The notes under the pieces were generated by a model, which saw nothing but the letters and a program-made list of their open reading frames with translations, was not told the DNA's origin and ran no database searches. Positions 14,152 through 22,891 of a DNA stretch of 25,280 nucleotides are shown here, piece after piece; the stretch's first letter is position 1; every line of letters starts with the position of its first letter. Both the position numbers and the translations under genes were made by a program. Source of the stretch: a virus; the IMG/VR virus record IMGVR_UViG_3300029319_003773, positions 1 through 25,280 of that record, one strand, 5' to 3'.

Positions 14152-14444
14152 TGGGAGTATTAACTATGGGTGATGAAACTATTACTATTGAAGACACTAA
14201 AGGCATGGGTGGGCCATTTACCTTTTCATCTTTTGATATGGTAAACCATCCACCACATTACAATCAAAGCGGTGTAGAGTGCATTGACGCTATCAGTGCT
14301 GCTACAGGTGATAACTTTAAATACTATCTACAAGGTAACATAATGAAATACTTATGGAGGTTTGATTACAAGGGTAAGGCTGTTGAAGATCTTAACAAAG
14401 CTAAATGGTATTTGGATAAACTAATAGAGCACATGGATAAGTAA
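14151..14444 (+). CDS. DUF3310 / T7 gp1.7-like nucleotide metabolism protein
   Basis: This 97-residue protein carries the DUF3310 domain: MVNHPPHYNQSGVECIDAI, then the GNIMKYLWRFDYKGKAVEDL segment ending KAKWYLDKLI. The domain is shared with T7 gp1.7, reported as a nucleoside monophosphate kinase, so a role in dNTP supply fits the neighbouring ribonucleotide reductase and MazG. Whether the isolated domain has kinase activity is not known to me. Two starts are plausible: ATG 14151 (with AAAGGA upstream) and ATG 14166 (with GGGAG eight bases upstream). The end overlaps the next ATG. Confidence 0.85.
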   Translation: MGVLTMGDETITIEDTKGMGGPFTFSSFDMVNHPPHYNQSGVECIDAISAATGDNFKYYLQGNIMKYLWRFDYKGKAVEDLNKAKWYLDKLIEHMDK

Positions 14445-14605
14445 TGAAAATAAAAGTCCTTCTAACTTTGTCCATAGATACAGAAGAGTATCCAGTACCC
14501 TCTGATGGAGATGTAGCGTCAGAAATAAATGACGCATTACGTGAGTATCTGCATGACCTAGACGGTGCAGAGATAGTAACACTAAAAACTATTATGGAGA
14601 AATGA
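14444..14605 (+). CDS. Small conserved phage protein
   Basis: This 53-residue protein (MKIKVLLTLSIDTEEYPVPS and onward) starts on the last base of the preceding stop codon. It has a strand-helix-strand pattern: strand IKVLLTLSID, helix EINDALREYLHDL, strand AEIVTLKTI. Proteins with this IDTEEYPxPxDG pattern are common in marine phages, function unknown. Its end overlaps the start region of the ribonucleotide reductase. Confidence 0.7.
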   Translation: MKIKVLLTLSIDTEEYPVPSDGDVASEINDALREYLHDLDGAEIVTLKTIMEK

Positions 14606-14607
14606 CT

Positions 14608-16539
14608 ATGCACACCAATAACTATTTAACTTCTGACTATCAAAACTTTATTGCACTGTCTAGATATGCTAGGTGGAAAGAGGATGAGCAAAGACGAGAG
14701 GGCTGGTTAGAGACAGTAGAAAGATATTTTAATTATCTAACTACGTACATCAAAGATACGTATGGCTATGATATGCCAGACAAACAACGCAAAGAGGTAG
14801 AGGGTGCAGTGTTAGATCTATCTGTCATGCCTAGCATGAGAGCATTGATGACTGCTGGTGCACCACTGGATAGATGTCACGTAGCTAGTTACAACTGCTC
14901 ATACATAACTGTAGATACACCAAGAGCTTTTGATGAATGTATGTATATACTTATGTGTGGCACAGGTGTAGGCTTCTCTGTTGAGAAACAGTACGTTGAA
15001 AAACTACCTGTAGTAAACGAGGAGCTAGAACCTACAAGCACGATTATTAGAGTAGGAGACTCACGTGAGGGTTGGGCAAGAGCACTCAAAGAACTCCTAG
15101 CTATACTGTACGCAGGACAGATACCCATGTGGGATGTCAGTGAGGTAAGACCTTCGGGAGCGAGGCTAAAGACATTTGGAGGCAGGGCATCTGGTCCTGC
15201 ACCACTTGAAGACTTGTTTAACTTTTGTGTCCAGAAGTTTACTAATGCAGTAGGACGCAAGTTAAGCCCACTAGAATGCCATGATATTATGTGCAAGATA
15301 GGTGAGGTAGTAGTCGTTGGTGGTGTAAGACGTAGCGCACTTATCAGTCTGTCTGACATTGAAGATGATCAGATGCGACACGCTAAGTCAGGACAATGGT
15401 GGGAGCATGAAGGACAACGTGCACTAGCTAACAATAGTGTGGCATATGCACAGAAGCCAGACATGGGTACATTCATGCGTGAGTGGCTATCTCTGTATGA
15501 AAGTCAGTCAGGTGAACGTGGTATATTTAACAGGCAGTCAGCAGTAAAACAGGCATCCAAGAGTGGCAGGAGAGATACTGAGCACACGTTTGGATGTAAC
15601 CCATGCTCTGAGATAATACTAAGACCGTATCAGTTCTGTAACTTATCAGAGGTTGTTGCACGTGAAACAGATACGCTGGATAGTCTCAAGAGAAAGGTTA
15701 AGTACGCAACCATACTAGGCACTATGCAGTCTACACTCACTAGCTTTAAATACTTACGTAAGGTATGGAAAGATAACACAGAAGAAGAAAGACTACTTGG
15801 TGTGTCTCTTACAGGTATCATGGACTGCCCACTACTAAATGGTAGTCAGAATAGTCTACAGAAAGTGCTAACAGAACTAAAGAAGGTAGCAGTAGACACA
15901 AACAAAGACATGGCAAAGAAGCTAGGCATTAGCGTATCCACTGCCATCACCTGTGTTAAACCATCAGGTACTGTATCACAGCTAGTTGATAGTGCTAGTG
16001 GCATACACACAAGGCATAGCAGGTATTACATTAGAACTGTACGTGCAGACAATAAAGATCCTATGACACAGTTTATGAAAGACATGGGCATACCAAATGA
16101 ACCTGATGTTACTAAACCACTAGAGACTACAGTGTTTAGCTTTCCTACGGTAACACCAAAGAGTGCTATGGTACGTGATGATATGACTGCACTAGATCAG
16201 CTAAACATATGGCTAGACTACCAGAACTATTGGTGTGAGCACAAACCATCTGTCACTATATCTGTGCGTAAAGATGAATGGATGGATGTAGGAGCATGGG
16301 TGTATGAGCACTTTGATGATGTGTCAGGTATCAGCTTTCTACCCCACAGCGAACACGTATACAAACAAGCACCCTATCAAGAGGTAAACAAAGAGACATG
16401 CTTAGAGATGGTAGCACGTATGCCTACTAAGATTGATTGGAGCAAACTATCTGACTATGAGAAAGAGGACGGCACTACTGGTGCTAGAGACTTAGCGTGT
16501 TCAGCAGGTGTTTGTGAGGTAGTAGACTTAACTAATTAG
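14608..16539 (+). CDS. nrdJ: Class II (adenosylcobalamin-dependent) ribonucleotide reductase
   Basis: This 643-residue protein is a monomer-type class II reductase, which makes deoxynucleotides from ribonucleotides using coenzyme B12. Key features: SVMPSMRALMTAG; a first redox cysteine C97 in SYNCSYI; a CGTGVGFSVE loop; the active loop CNPCSEIIL (N331, C333, E335) with the partner cysteine C344 in QFCNL; the phosphate-binding KPSGTVSQL; and a C-terminal regenerating pair C631xxxxC636 (ACSAGVC). All catalytic residues appear intact. ATG 14608 is preferred over ATG 14602 because GGAG (14596-14599) is then eight bases away. It depends on host cobalamin and anchors the nucleotide-supply cluster. 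Confidence 0.95.
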   Translation: MHTNNYLTSDYQNFIALSRYARWKEDEQRREGWLETVERYFNYLTTYIKDTYGYDMPDKQRKEVEGAVLDLSVMPSMRALMTAGAPLDRCHVASYNCSYITVDTPRAFDECMYILMCGTGVGFSVEKQYVEKLPVVNEELEPTSTIIRVGDSREGWARALKELLAILYAGQIPMWDVSEVRPSGARLKTFGGRASGPAPLEDLFNFCVQKFTNAVGRKLSPLECHDIMCKIGEVVVVGGVRRSALISLSDIEDDQMRHAKSGQWWEHEGQRALANNSVAYAQKPDMGTFMREWLSLYESQSGERGIFNRQSAVKQASKSGRRDTEHTFGCNPCSEIILRPYQFCNLSEVVARETDTLDSLKRKVKYATILGTMQSTLTSFKYLRKVWKDNTEEERLLGVSLTGIMDCPLLNGSQNSLQKVLTELKKVAVDTNKDMAKKLGISVSTAITCVKPSGTVSQLVDSASGIHTRHSRYYIRTVRADNKDPMTQFMKDMGIPNEPDVTKPLETTVFSFPTVTPKSAMVRDDMTALDQLNIWLDYQNYWCEHKPSVTISVRKDEWMDVGAWVYEHFDDVSGISFLPHSEHVYKQAPYQEVNKETCLEMVARMPTKIDWSKLSDYEKEDGTTGARDLACSAGVCEVVDLTN

Positions 16540-16548
16540 GAGATGGGT

Positions 16549-16758
16549 ATGAGAAGGAACTTAAATAAAAACGACGCACCTCTGAAGATACAGTTTAAGA
16601 AAGGTTATCATGCCTTTCAAAGAGGTGCTAAGTATACCAACCCATACAGGCATAACTCTATGCAATATAGAGAATGGGAGCGAGGCTATAACAAAGCCTA
16701 CTTTGAGAATATGAGAAAGGTAAAGTATGAAGAGCAGTCTAGAACAGTCAGCAATTAA
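16549..16758 (+). CDS. Ribosome modulation factor-like small protein
   Basis: This 69-residue basic protein contains KGYHAFQRGAKYTNPY, followed by REWERGYNKAYFEN. The G-Y-x-A-x(3)-G ... NPY ... W-x-x-G-x-x-x-A layout recalls ribosome modulation factor (RMF), a stationary-phase protein that dimerises 70S ribosomes, and related small phage proteins. The match is by pattern only. ATG 16549 is chosen because AGGAG (16538-16542) is six bases upstream; ATG 16543 touches that site. It lies between ribonucleotide reductase and MazG. If real, it might alter host translation; DNA binding is an alternative. Confidence 0.7.
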   Translation: MRRNLNKNDAPLKIQFKKGYHAFQRGAKYTNPYRHNSMQYREWERGYNKAYFENMRKVKYEEQSRTVSN

Positions 16759-16780
16759 CTGGTTAAAGGAGAGATATGCT

Positions 16781-17110
16781 ATGTTAGATTTTAATGATTA
16801 TCAAAAGATAGCAAAGACTACAGCAATATATCCTGATCAATACAAGATAACATACCCTGCATTAGGACTCGTTGGTGAGGCAGGTGAGGTAGCCAACAAA
16901 GTCAAGAAGATTGTACGTGATGGTGAGGATAAGATGCCTAGTGATTGGAAGGAGCAGTTAGCATCAGAGATAGGTGATGTACTGTGGTATTGTGCAGCGT
17001 TGGCATCAGATTTAAATATGTCACTTGGCGTGATTGCTGCACAGAATAAAGAGAAGTTAGAAGCTAGGCTAAAGAAAGGTACACTACAGGGTAGTGGTGA
17101 CAAGCGTTAG
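16781..17110 (+). CDS. mazG: MazG-like nucleotide pyrophosphohydrolase
   Basis: This 109-residue protein has the MazG fold signature: VGEAGEVANKVKK with E33 and E36, then ASEIGDVLWYCAAL with E63 and D66, giving the ExxE...ExxD magnesium site. Such enzymes hydrolyse nucleoside triphosphates; phage versions have been proposed to recycle nucleotides or adjust (p)ppGpp signalling. AAAGGAGAG (16765-16773) is eight bases before ATG 16781; the frame is open further upstream inside the previous gene. It is the last rightward gene, and its stop overlaps the stop of the convergent virion gene. Confidence 0.9.
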   Translation: MLDFNDYQKIAKTTAIYPDQYKITYPALGLVGEAGEVANKVKKIVRDGEDKMPSDWKEQLASEIGDVLWYCAALASDLNMSLGVIAAQNKEKLEARLKKGTLQGSGDKR

Positions 17111-20100
17111 AATGCTTTGTTGAGTGCTCTACCTATGTCAATGCCTATAGCATAGTGAGGTACGTCAGGCTCAAGGGCTTGCATCTCAGTTACTGATTTA
17201 CCATGTCTTTCTAGATAATATGCATCAGCTAGTGAAGAGGCGTTACTAGGAAGTCTCATCCATTTAGCCCTATCAAATGGAGTGTAAGCCTTATCTGTTT
17301 CTTTCCATGCCTCTGCCTGACCTAACTCTGTTGCTATGCCACGTAGTTTTATTAGCATGTTGTTCATAGCAGCCTTTCTTTTGTTAGAGCTTTTTAATCC
17401 TTTATAGTAATCAGTGTCTATAAAGTTAGCTAATTGATTCTCTACCAACTTACCCATAAATCTTTTTATATACGCATCTGCTGTTTTATCACCTGTAGAT
17501 CTAACTATATTAAAAGTCTCAAACCCATTCTTAGTTATCTCTTTTTCTACATCAGTTTTTCTCTCTGTAAACTGTGGGCCTAGTAGTGCCTTTACTAGAG
17601 GGCTTTGTCTATACATAGGTGCATCTCTAGTAGGTATCTCTGCCACTGGATCATCATCAGATCTAAGAGGATTGTATTTTGCCATAGGCATTTGTCTTAG
17701 CAGTGTCCTACGTGTAGCATCTAATCCTCTTTCTATTGCACCCTCTCCTGTAACCTGTCTAGGATCACGTATCAGTGCTTGTTCTTTATCGAACTGTGCT
17801 AACACGTCTGTTACTAGTTTAGCAGGTGTTAGATACATGCTTCCCATCTCACCTACATACTTACCTGCTATCTCTGCTATCTTCTCTGCTTTTGTATCAG
17901 ACAATGGCCCTTCTTTTTTCATCAGATCAAACATAGTATCTACTACATAAGAAGATGATCCAGTTCGTAACTGTGCACCAGTAAAGCCACTTATTATTTC
18001 TTTTGCGCTTAGTTTGTCTGTATCTCCATTTGCTATCTTAACAAATATATCTGCCACTAAAAGATATGGTGCAGCAGGAAAGAATGGTCTAGTGTCAGTC
18101 GTACTACCATCACCATTCTTCATCATATACCAATCAACGTCCTGATTATCTGCTCTGTATTTTATAGCTGCACCTAATGCAGCAGAACCTACAATAGACT
18201 TAGATAGGTTTTGTCTACCCTTTAACATCATAGCATCTGACATGGCATTAGATATATCATCTGTTGCTTTAGTCTTTCTTATTGCACCCATAGTCATTTG
18301 CATGAGGGCATTAGGCATGTTTAGTGGGCTATATGTAAACTGCATCTGCATAGCATTTACCATAAATCTAGCGTATGGATGCGTACCTGTACCTATAACA
18401 GGCACAAACGGTAGGTTCTCTGTCATGCGTACAAAGTGATAGCCTAGAGTGTCACCAAACTTACCACCTGTTTGTTTAGGCATACGTGAGAATGTAAACG
18501 TCATAGCGTCATCAGCAGCTTTCTGCATAACACCTAGAGGCACATTCTTACCCTGACGCATTATTTTAAATACATCCTCACCCTCTCTACGTAGTTGTTT
18601 CTCTACTGATGCATTAAATACAGCCCTTCTAAAGAATACATCCTGTGCAATGTTTAGACCGTTAACTAATCTTGCAAACTTACTTAGTCCTTCATCACCA
18701 CCTACATCTTGTAATGCTCTGTCTATCTGTCTTGCTAGTCTAGGCTGATTTTGCAACAATACTGTTGCCATCTCTTTACTACCAGCTACGTTATTAAGTG
18801 CTGCTATAGTGCCAAAGGTGTCGCTTAGTATGTCACGTAAACCCTGTTGTACACCCTTAAATGATGCCTCACCCTTAACAGTAGCACTCACAGCTTTACC
18901 AAAATGATATATACCACTCTCAATAAAGTCAGCAAATGTACCCATAGTTAGCATACCACCTGCTGTTGCTAAGTTACGTGCAGTGGTAGATATAGCTGAT
19001 GTACCTATTGCTCTACGTTCTCTGTCTAATCTTTTAAAAAAATCTCCAAATCTTCCTAGTACAGATATAGTCTCGCCATTTTTACCTGCCATAATGTCTA
19101 GTCGTTTTGCTGCATCAGGGTCTATCTCTTTAAGTTTTTTTATTATCTTACCTATAGGTGAGTACGCATTCATACCTTTTGCGTCATCACTTAAACTCTT
19201 CTGTGTAATCTGTGCAAAGTCTGTTACAGATAAACCTGCCTGTTTAAGAGAAGTCCCTAACACATCACTATCTATGACACCTTCTTTTTGTATCAACTCT
19301 GCTACTACCTCACCAGCTTTTTTACTAAGATCTATATCTATTTTAGGTGCTAGTCCTCTAGCTACTAGGTCAGCCTGTTCATTTAGTATATTTTTAGCTA
19401 CAGCAGTTACTCTTTTTTGTAGTTCTATCTTCAGTCTAGGTTGTAGCATATCTGCATTTTCTACTTTGCTAAGTTCAGACATTAATCTCTGACCTTCTAC
19501 AGGATCAAACGCTACATTCTTATCTAGTTTTTCAGACATTTCTTTTTGAAAAAACAGATCATCACTGACATCATCTGCCCAATCGTCAACCTGTTTATCC
19601 ACTAACTCATCCTGTGAACGATACAGCGTTCCATCTGCAACTACACCTTCTCTACCTAGCTTTCTTGTTTGTCTAGATGTTATGCCACCAACAGCACCAC
19701 CTAACACAGTGCCTAAACCTGCTGCTATTCCTGCTTGGGCTAGATCTATGTCACCCTCTTGATATGACTCATCATCCTCTGCCTGTCGCAGTCTTTGATA
19801 ACCTATGTTTTCTATACCTGTTTGTACACCTGCACCTGCTGCTGTACCTGCTACCTCTAAAGCAGTTCTCTTAGCAGCAGCCCTTTGTGCAGCTTCTCTA
19901 CCACCAGAGATAAGTGCCTGTTTGATAGCCTGTGCAGCACCTCTTGTGGCTAGTTTACCTACACCTAAACCTAATAAGTTGATGGGATCTGCTATGAGAT
20001 AGAACATGGTGTCTCTAAGACCTTGAGCAAAGTCTGCACCACCCTCTTCAAAGATAGTGGGTAGCCTGTCATCTATCTGTGCGTACAGATAACCAAAGTT

Positions 20101-20604
20101 TTCTCTGTCTTCTTTAGACGCACCACGTAGATAGTCTATCTCTCCCGCTAAACCTACTGTGTTATTCTCTACATACCTAAGATGAGATAAAAATCTTTCT
20201 AAGTATTCTTTGTTTGTCTCGTTAGGTAGCATTGCACCATCTTCACCAAACCTAGAATTACTGTATATTCTTAGTCTGTCCATAAAGTTTTGATCAGCAG
20301 CAAACTCATCGAATGATTTTTCTTCTTGCTCTAGATCAAACTGTTGCAGTGCATCACGATCAGGTGTAGTTATACCTAACATACGATCCATACCTGCAAC
20401 ATCTTCTTGAGTCAATGCATCGTCATCTTCTTCTTGTTCTATTATAGTAGGTTCAGTTTCTTCAGAAAATAACATACGATCCATGCCCAATATATCTTCT
20501 TGGGTTAGCATATCATCTTCTTTTTCAACATCAGTCTCATCAGAGAACAACATGCGATCCATGCCTAAGACGTCCTCTTGTGTTAGTTCTGTTTCTAATG
20601 ACAT
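17107..20604 (-). CDS. Large internal virion protein (probable ejected core protein)
   Basis: This 1165-residue protein is the last gene of the leftward operon. The N-terminus holds three copies of LTQEDVxGMDRML (residues 7-19, 33-45 and 64-76) separated by acidic linkers. Around residues 200-310 come ADPINLLGLGVGK and two glycine-zipper stretches (AGTAAGAGVQTG and the GxxxG-rich AGIAAGLGTVLGGAVGGI), then long helical regions rich in charged residues. Large size, membrane-active glycine zippers and place among virion genes suggest an internal protein ejected with DNA, as T7 gp16 is. No transglycosylase motif was seen. Its ribosome site (TAGGAA) is weak and three bases separate it from the upstream gene. 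Confidence 0.8.
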   Translation of the reverse strand: MSLETELTQEDVLGMDRMLFSDETDVEKEDDMLTQEDILGMDRMLFSEETEPTIIEQEEDDDALTQEDVAGMDRMLGITTPDRDALQQFDLEQEEKSFDEFAADQNFMDRLRIYSNSRFGEDGAMLPNETNKEYLERFLSHLRYVENNTVGLAGEIDYLRGASKEDRENFGYLYAQIDDRLPTIFEEGGADFAQGLRDTMFYLIADPINLLGLGVGKLATRGAAQAIKQALISGGREAAQRAAAKRTALEVAGTAAGAGVQTGIENIGYQRLRQAEDDESYQEGDIDLAQAGIAAGLGTVLGGAVGGITSRQTRKLGREGVVADGTLYRSQDELVDKQVDDWADDVSDDLFFQKEMSEKLDKNVAFDPVEGQRLMSELSKVENADMLQPRLKIELQKRVTAVAKNILNEQADLVARGLAPKIDIDLSKKAGEVVAELIQKEGVIDSDVLGTSLKQAGLSVTDFAQITQKSLSDDAKGMNAYSPIGKIIKKLKEIDPDAAKRLDIMAGKNGETISVLGRFGDFFKRLDRERRAIGTSAISTTARNLATAGGMLTMGTFADFIESGIYHFGKAVSATVKGEASFKGVQQGLRDILSDTFGTIAALNNVAGSKEMATVLLQNQPRLARQIDRALQDVGGDEGLSKFARLVNGLNIAQDVFFRRAVFNASVEKQLRREGEDVFKIMRQGKNVPLGVMQKAADDAMTFTFSRMPKQTGGKFGDTLGYHFVRMTENLPFVPVIGTGTHPYARFMVNAMQMQFTYSPLNMPNALMQMTMGAIRKTKATDDISNAMSDAMMLKGRQNLSKSIVGSAALGAAIKYRADNQDVDWYMMKNGDGSTTDTRPFFPAAPYLLVADIFVKIANGDTDKLSAKEIISGFTGAQLRTGSSSYVVDTMFDLMKKEGPLSDTKAEKIAEIAGKYVGEMGSMYLTPAKLVTDVLAQFDKEQALIRDPRQVTGEGAIERGLDATRRTLLRQMPMAKYNPLRSDDDPVAEIPTRDAPMYRQSPLVKALLGPQFTERKTDVEKEITKNGFETFNIVRSTGDKTADAYIKRFMGKLVENQLANFIDTDYYKGLKSSNKRKAAMNNMLIKLRGIATELGQAEAWKETDKAYTPFDRAKWMRLPSNASSLADAYYLERHGKSVTEMQALEPDVPHYAIGIDIGRALNKAF
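20374..20586 (-). repeat. Triple LTQEDVxGMDRML repeat in the 1165-aa virion protein
   Basis: Three near-identical copies of a 13-residue motif are encoded here at residues 7-19, 33-45 and 64-76. On the plus strand they appear as repeats beginning AACATACGATCCAT or AACATGCGATCCAT near 20380, 20472 and 20550. Linkers are acidic and vary in length and sequence. This resembles a short linear binding motif presented several times rather than a folded domain. Confidence 0.85.
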
Positions 20605-20607
20605 GTA

Positions 20608-22179
20608 TTAATTCCTACCCATTAACCCACCTCTGTTCCTCCTTCTACTAGGAACAGGTTTAGCATCAGATTTAAAAAAATCAATAACTGGATCAAAAAC
20701 TGCGGCACGGCCTGATCTTGAGACAGATTCTTGCTTTTCTTCACTTTTCTTTTCTTCTTTTTCAATGACTTTTTTATCTTTAGTTTTCTTTAATATGCTA
20801 TTAATCTCTTTATCGGTAAACCCATTCTTTTTAAGATACCCCTTTGTTTTAGCTTCTCCGTATGTTCGTATCATACTAGGTAGAAAATCTTTTTTTAATG
20901 TTAGTTTTTCAAGCACTAAATCTTTTTTTGTTTTAGTCTCATCCGTATCCTCTTTTTTTATTTTAGGTTGTTCAACTACCTCCTTTTCTTCTTTAGATTT
21001 AGTGGTAATATTATTTTTTAATCCTATGTCAGCCCAAGCTGCATCTGCTTTTTTATCTAATCTTCCTTTGTATCTTTCGTTTGTGTCTTCATACAGTTTT
21101 CTTTTAGCCGCTTCATACCTAGCTTTATCGGTAAATATAAACTGTTCATCACCACCTATAATATTTCTACCATGAATAGCATCTAAGATTTTTACTTCTC
21201 TATTCCATTCGGCTGTTACGTAACCCTGAGACAATCTTCCCCCTGTATTAGAAGACTCTATTTCTTCTTCTCTTCGTTTTTGAGCTTCTCCCTGCTGTAC
21301 CATCATAGCACCCCTACGGTAGTCATCACTATTTGGATCAGACATAGCCATTAACTGATTACCTGTTGCCATTAAACCTGAAGCAGATTGAGGAACTTTT
21401 GATTTTATGTTATTAATGATAGCATTTTTCTCTAAACTACTTATGTTATTTTCTAGATCAGCTTGCTGTTTTTGTAAGGCAGGACTCTTAGCTATATCTT
21501 CAGAAGTGTTACGTGCTCTAAACACATCTAGTCGCTGTTTGCTGGATGCTAACCTTTGTGCATCTGTCTTGGGTGCACCTAGTAATAAACTTCTATCTAC
21601 ACCACCAGTGCCAAACTGTAGGTCAGGTCTTTCTGTTTCTTTACCGTATAGACCCATAGCTTTACGTTCTTGAAAGCCACGCTGTAATGCTTCTTGTGGA
21701 TCACCTGTAAACAGACTAGCAATGCCTCTGTCAGACTTAACACCAGTTAAGAACTCTGGCTCTCCTAATTGTACAGGTGCAACAATACCCTGTGCGTATT
21801 CTCTTTTAGTTCTTAATGGTACGTCCTTATCTGTAGGAACATATTTAAAAAAGTCAACTGCACTTATAGTGTTGTTTGTAGCACGTTCTTTATCAAAGTC
21901 ATTCATTAATGCTTTTGTGCCTTGTATCCCATGTTGATTAACATAGAATGCAGCTCTTCTAAGTGCGTTTTCATCATCACCAAACTTAGCAGCTAACTCT
22001 CCAATTATAGCCTCTGTATTGTCTACCTTCTCTCTTCTTCTTTCTTTCAGCCTATAGTATTCTTTAGTGTGATAGTCCAATGCTTTATCAGTAAGTAAGT
22101 CTATACGCTTTTGTTCTTCTTTTATAGACGCTGCCACACTTTCACCAATACCTGCTGCAATACCCATAAAGTTAACCAT
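20608..22179 (-). CDS. Putative virion protein, helical, charged C-terminal half
   Basis: This 523-residue protein has a small Gly/Ala-rich hydrophobic N-terminus (MGIAAGIGESVAAS) and then a long helical region with many Lys/Glu/Arg. The segment from about residue 390 to 490 is highly Lys/Glu-rich and probably disordered or coiled. The end is basic, PSRRRNRGGLMGRN. AGGAGA precedes the ATG, whose first base is the last base of the preceding stop codon. It sits between two other virion-type genes, so a structural or internal virion role is inferred. No enzyme motif was seen. Confidence 0.75.
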   Translation of the reverse strand: MVNFMGIAAGIGESVAASIKEEQKRIDLLTDKALDYHTKEYYRLKERRREKVDNTEAIIGELAAKFGDDENALRRAAFYVNQHGIQGTKALMNDFDKERATNNTISAVDFFKYVPTDKDVPLRTKREYAQGIVAPVQLGEPEFLTGVKSDRGIASLFTGDPQEALQRGFQERKAMGLYGKETERPDLQFGTGGVDRSLLLGAPKTDAQRLASSKQRLDVFRARNTSEDIAKSPALQKQQADLENNISSLEKNAIINNIKSKVPQSASGLMATGNQLMAMSDPNSDDYRRGAMMVQQGEAQKRREEEIESSNTGGRLSQGYVTAEWNREVKILDAIHGRNIIGGDEQFIFTDKARYEAAKRKLYEDTNERYKGRLDKKADAAWADIGLKNNITTKSKEEKEVVEQPKIKKEDTDETKTKKDLVLEKLTLKKDFLPSMIRTYGEAKTKGYLKKNGFTDKEINSILKKTKDKKVIEKEEKKSEEKQESVSRSGRAAVFDPVIDFFKSDAKPVPSRRRNRGGLMGRN

Positions 22180-22697
22180 TACTGTCTCCTACTCATTAGA
22201 CCCATTACAGTACCACCCAAGTTTTCAGGCATCTCTTCTTCTTCACCCTCCATTCCCGGCACTGGCAACTGTTCACTCTTTATCTTTTCTTTTGCACGTT
22301 TGACAGCTAGAGCTATCGTAGAGCTTCTAGTCTCTGTGTCATCCTGATCTTCTTCTCTACCTGTTGTGTACTCTATACCTGCTGTCTCTGCTATGTACGA
22401 CATTAATTCTACAATGATCGGTATCATCAGTATGCCTACATCAGCAGAGTGTTTACCCTCCATAACTGCACCTAGTTGCATAGCGTTAGCTATGGTAGAC
22501 AGTGGTATGCCTGTCTCTATAACATCTAGCAACTGCTCTACAAAGTTAGGCTCTAGTAAACGTGGCACATAAAACTCCATAGCCTGATCTACAGTATTGT
22601 ACTGTGGAGGTTGTTGCCACGGTCTATTACCATACTCTGCTGTTAAGCCCTGACCCGGTATAGGACCATCAATCATTAGTTCTTGCATCTCAGCCAT
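22179..22697 (-). CDS. Putative virion-associated protein
   Basis: This 172-residue acidic protein has a Pro/Gln-rich start (IPGQGLTAEYGNRPWQQPPQ) and a helical middle with a hydrophobic stretch (VGILMIPIIVELMSYI, about residues 87-102). It ends with an acidic tail (GMEGEEEEMPENLGG) finishing GLMSRRQ. GAGGG is the ribosome site. It overlaps both neighbours (8 bases at its start, 1 at its end). Position in the virion operon is the only functional clue. Confidence 0.7.
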   Translation of the reverse strand: MAEMQELMIDGPIPGQGLTAEYGNRPWQQPPQYNTVDQAMEFYVPRLLEPNFVEQLLDVIETGIPLSTIANAMQLGAVMEGKHSADVGILMIPIIVELMSYIAETAGIEYTTGREEDQDDTETRSSTIALAVKRAKEKIKSEQLPVPGMEGEEEEMPENLGGTVMGLMSRRQ

Positions 22698-22881
22698 CTT
22701 TTAGACCCTCACGTTTTTGCTTTATCATTTCTACTATCTGTGCCATACGCATGATAGGTTGTGTAGTATCACTCTCTTGTTTTCTTGTTTGTGTGCGTTG
22801 TAATAAACCTGTCTCTTGTTTTTTATCTGTTTTAGGCACAGATGGTACATTATTTATTACTTGTCTTGCTACGTTTATCAT
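22690..22881 (-). CDS. Small basic protein of the virion operon
   Basis: This 63-residue protein begins MINVARQVINNVPSVPKTDK, is rich in Gln, Thr and Lys, and ends with a helix (MAQIVEMIKQKREGLKDG). GGAG sits about eight bases before its ATG, and the gene starts ten bases after the large upstream gene stops. It overlaps the next gene by eight bases. No family recognised. Confidence 0.65.
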   Translation of the reverse strand: MINVARQVINNVPSVPKTDKKQETGLLQRTQTRKQESDTTQPIMRMAQIVEMIKQKREGLKDG

Positions 22882-22891
22882 TAATTATCTC

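Noticed and set aside
18983-19492. Plus-strand open frame of 169 residues inside the 1165-aa gene
   Set aside because: Antisense to a well-supported gene, Leu/Ser-rich shadow composition, no ribosome site or motif.
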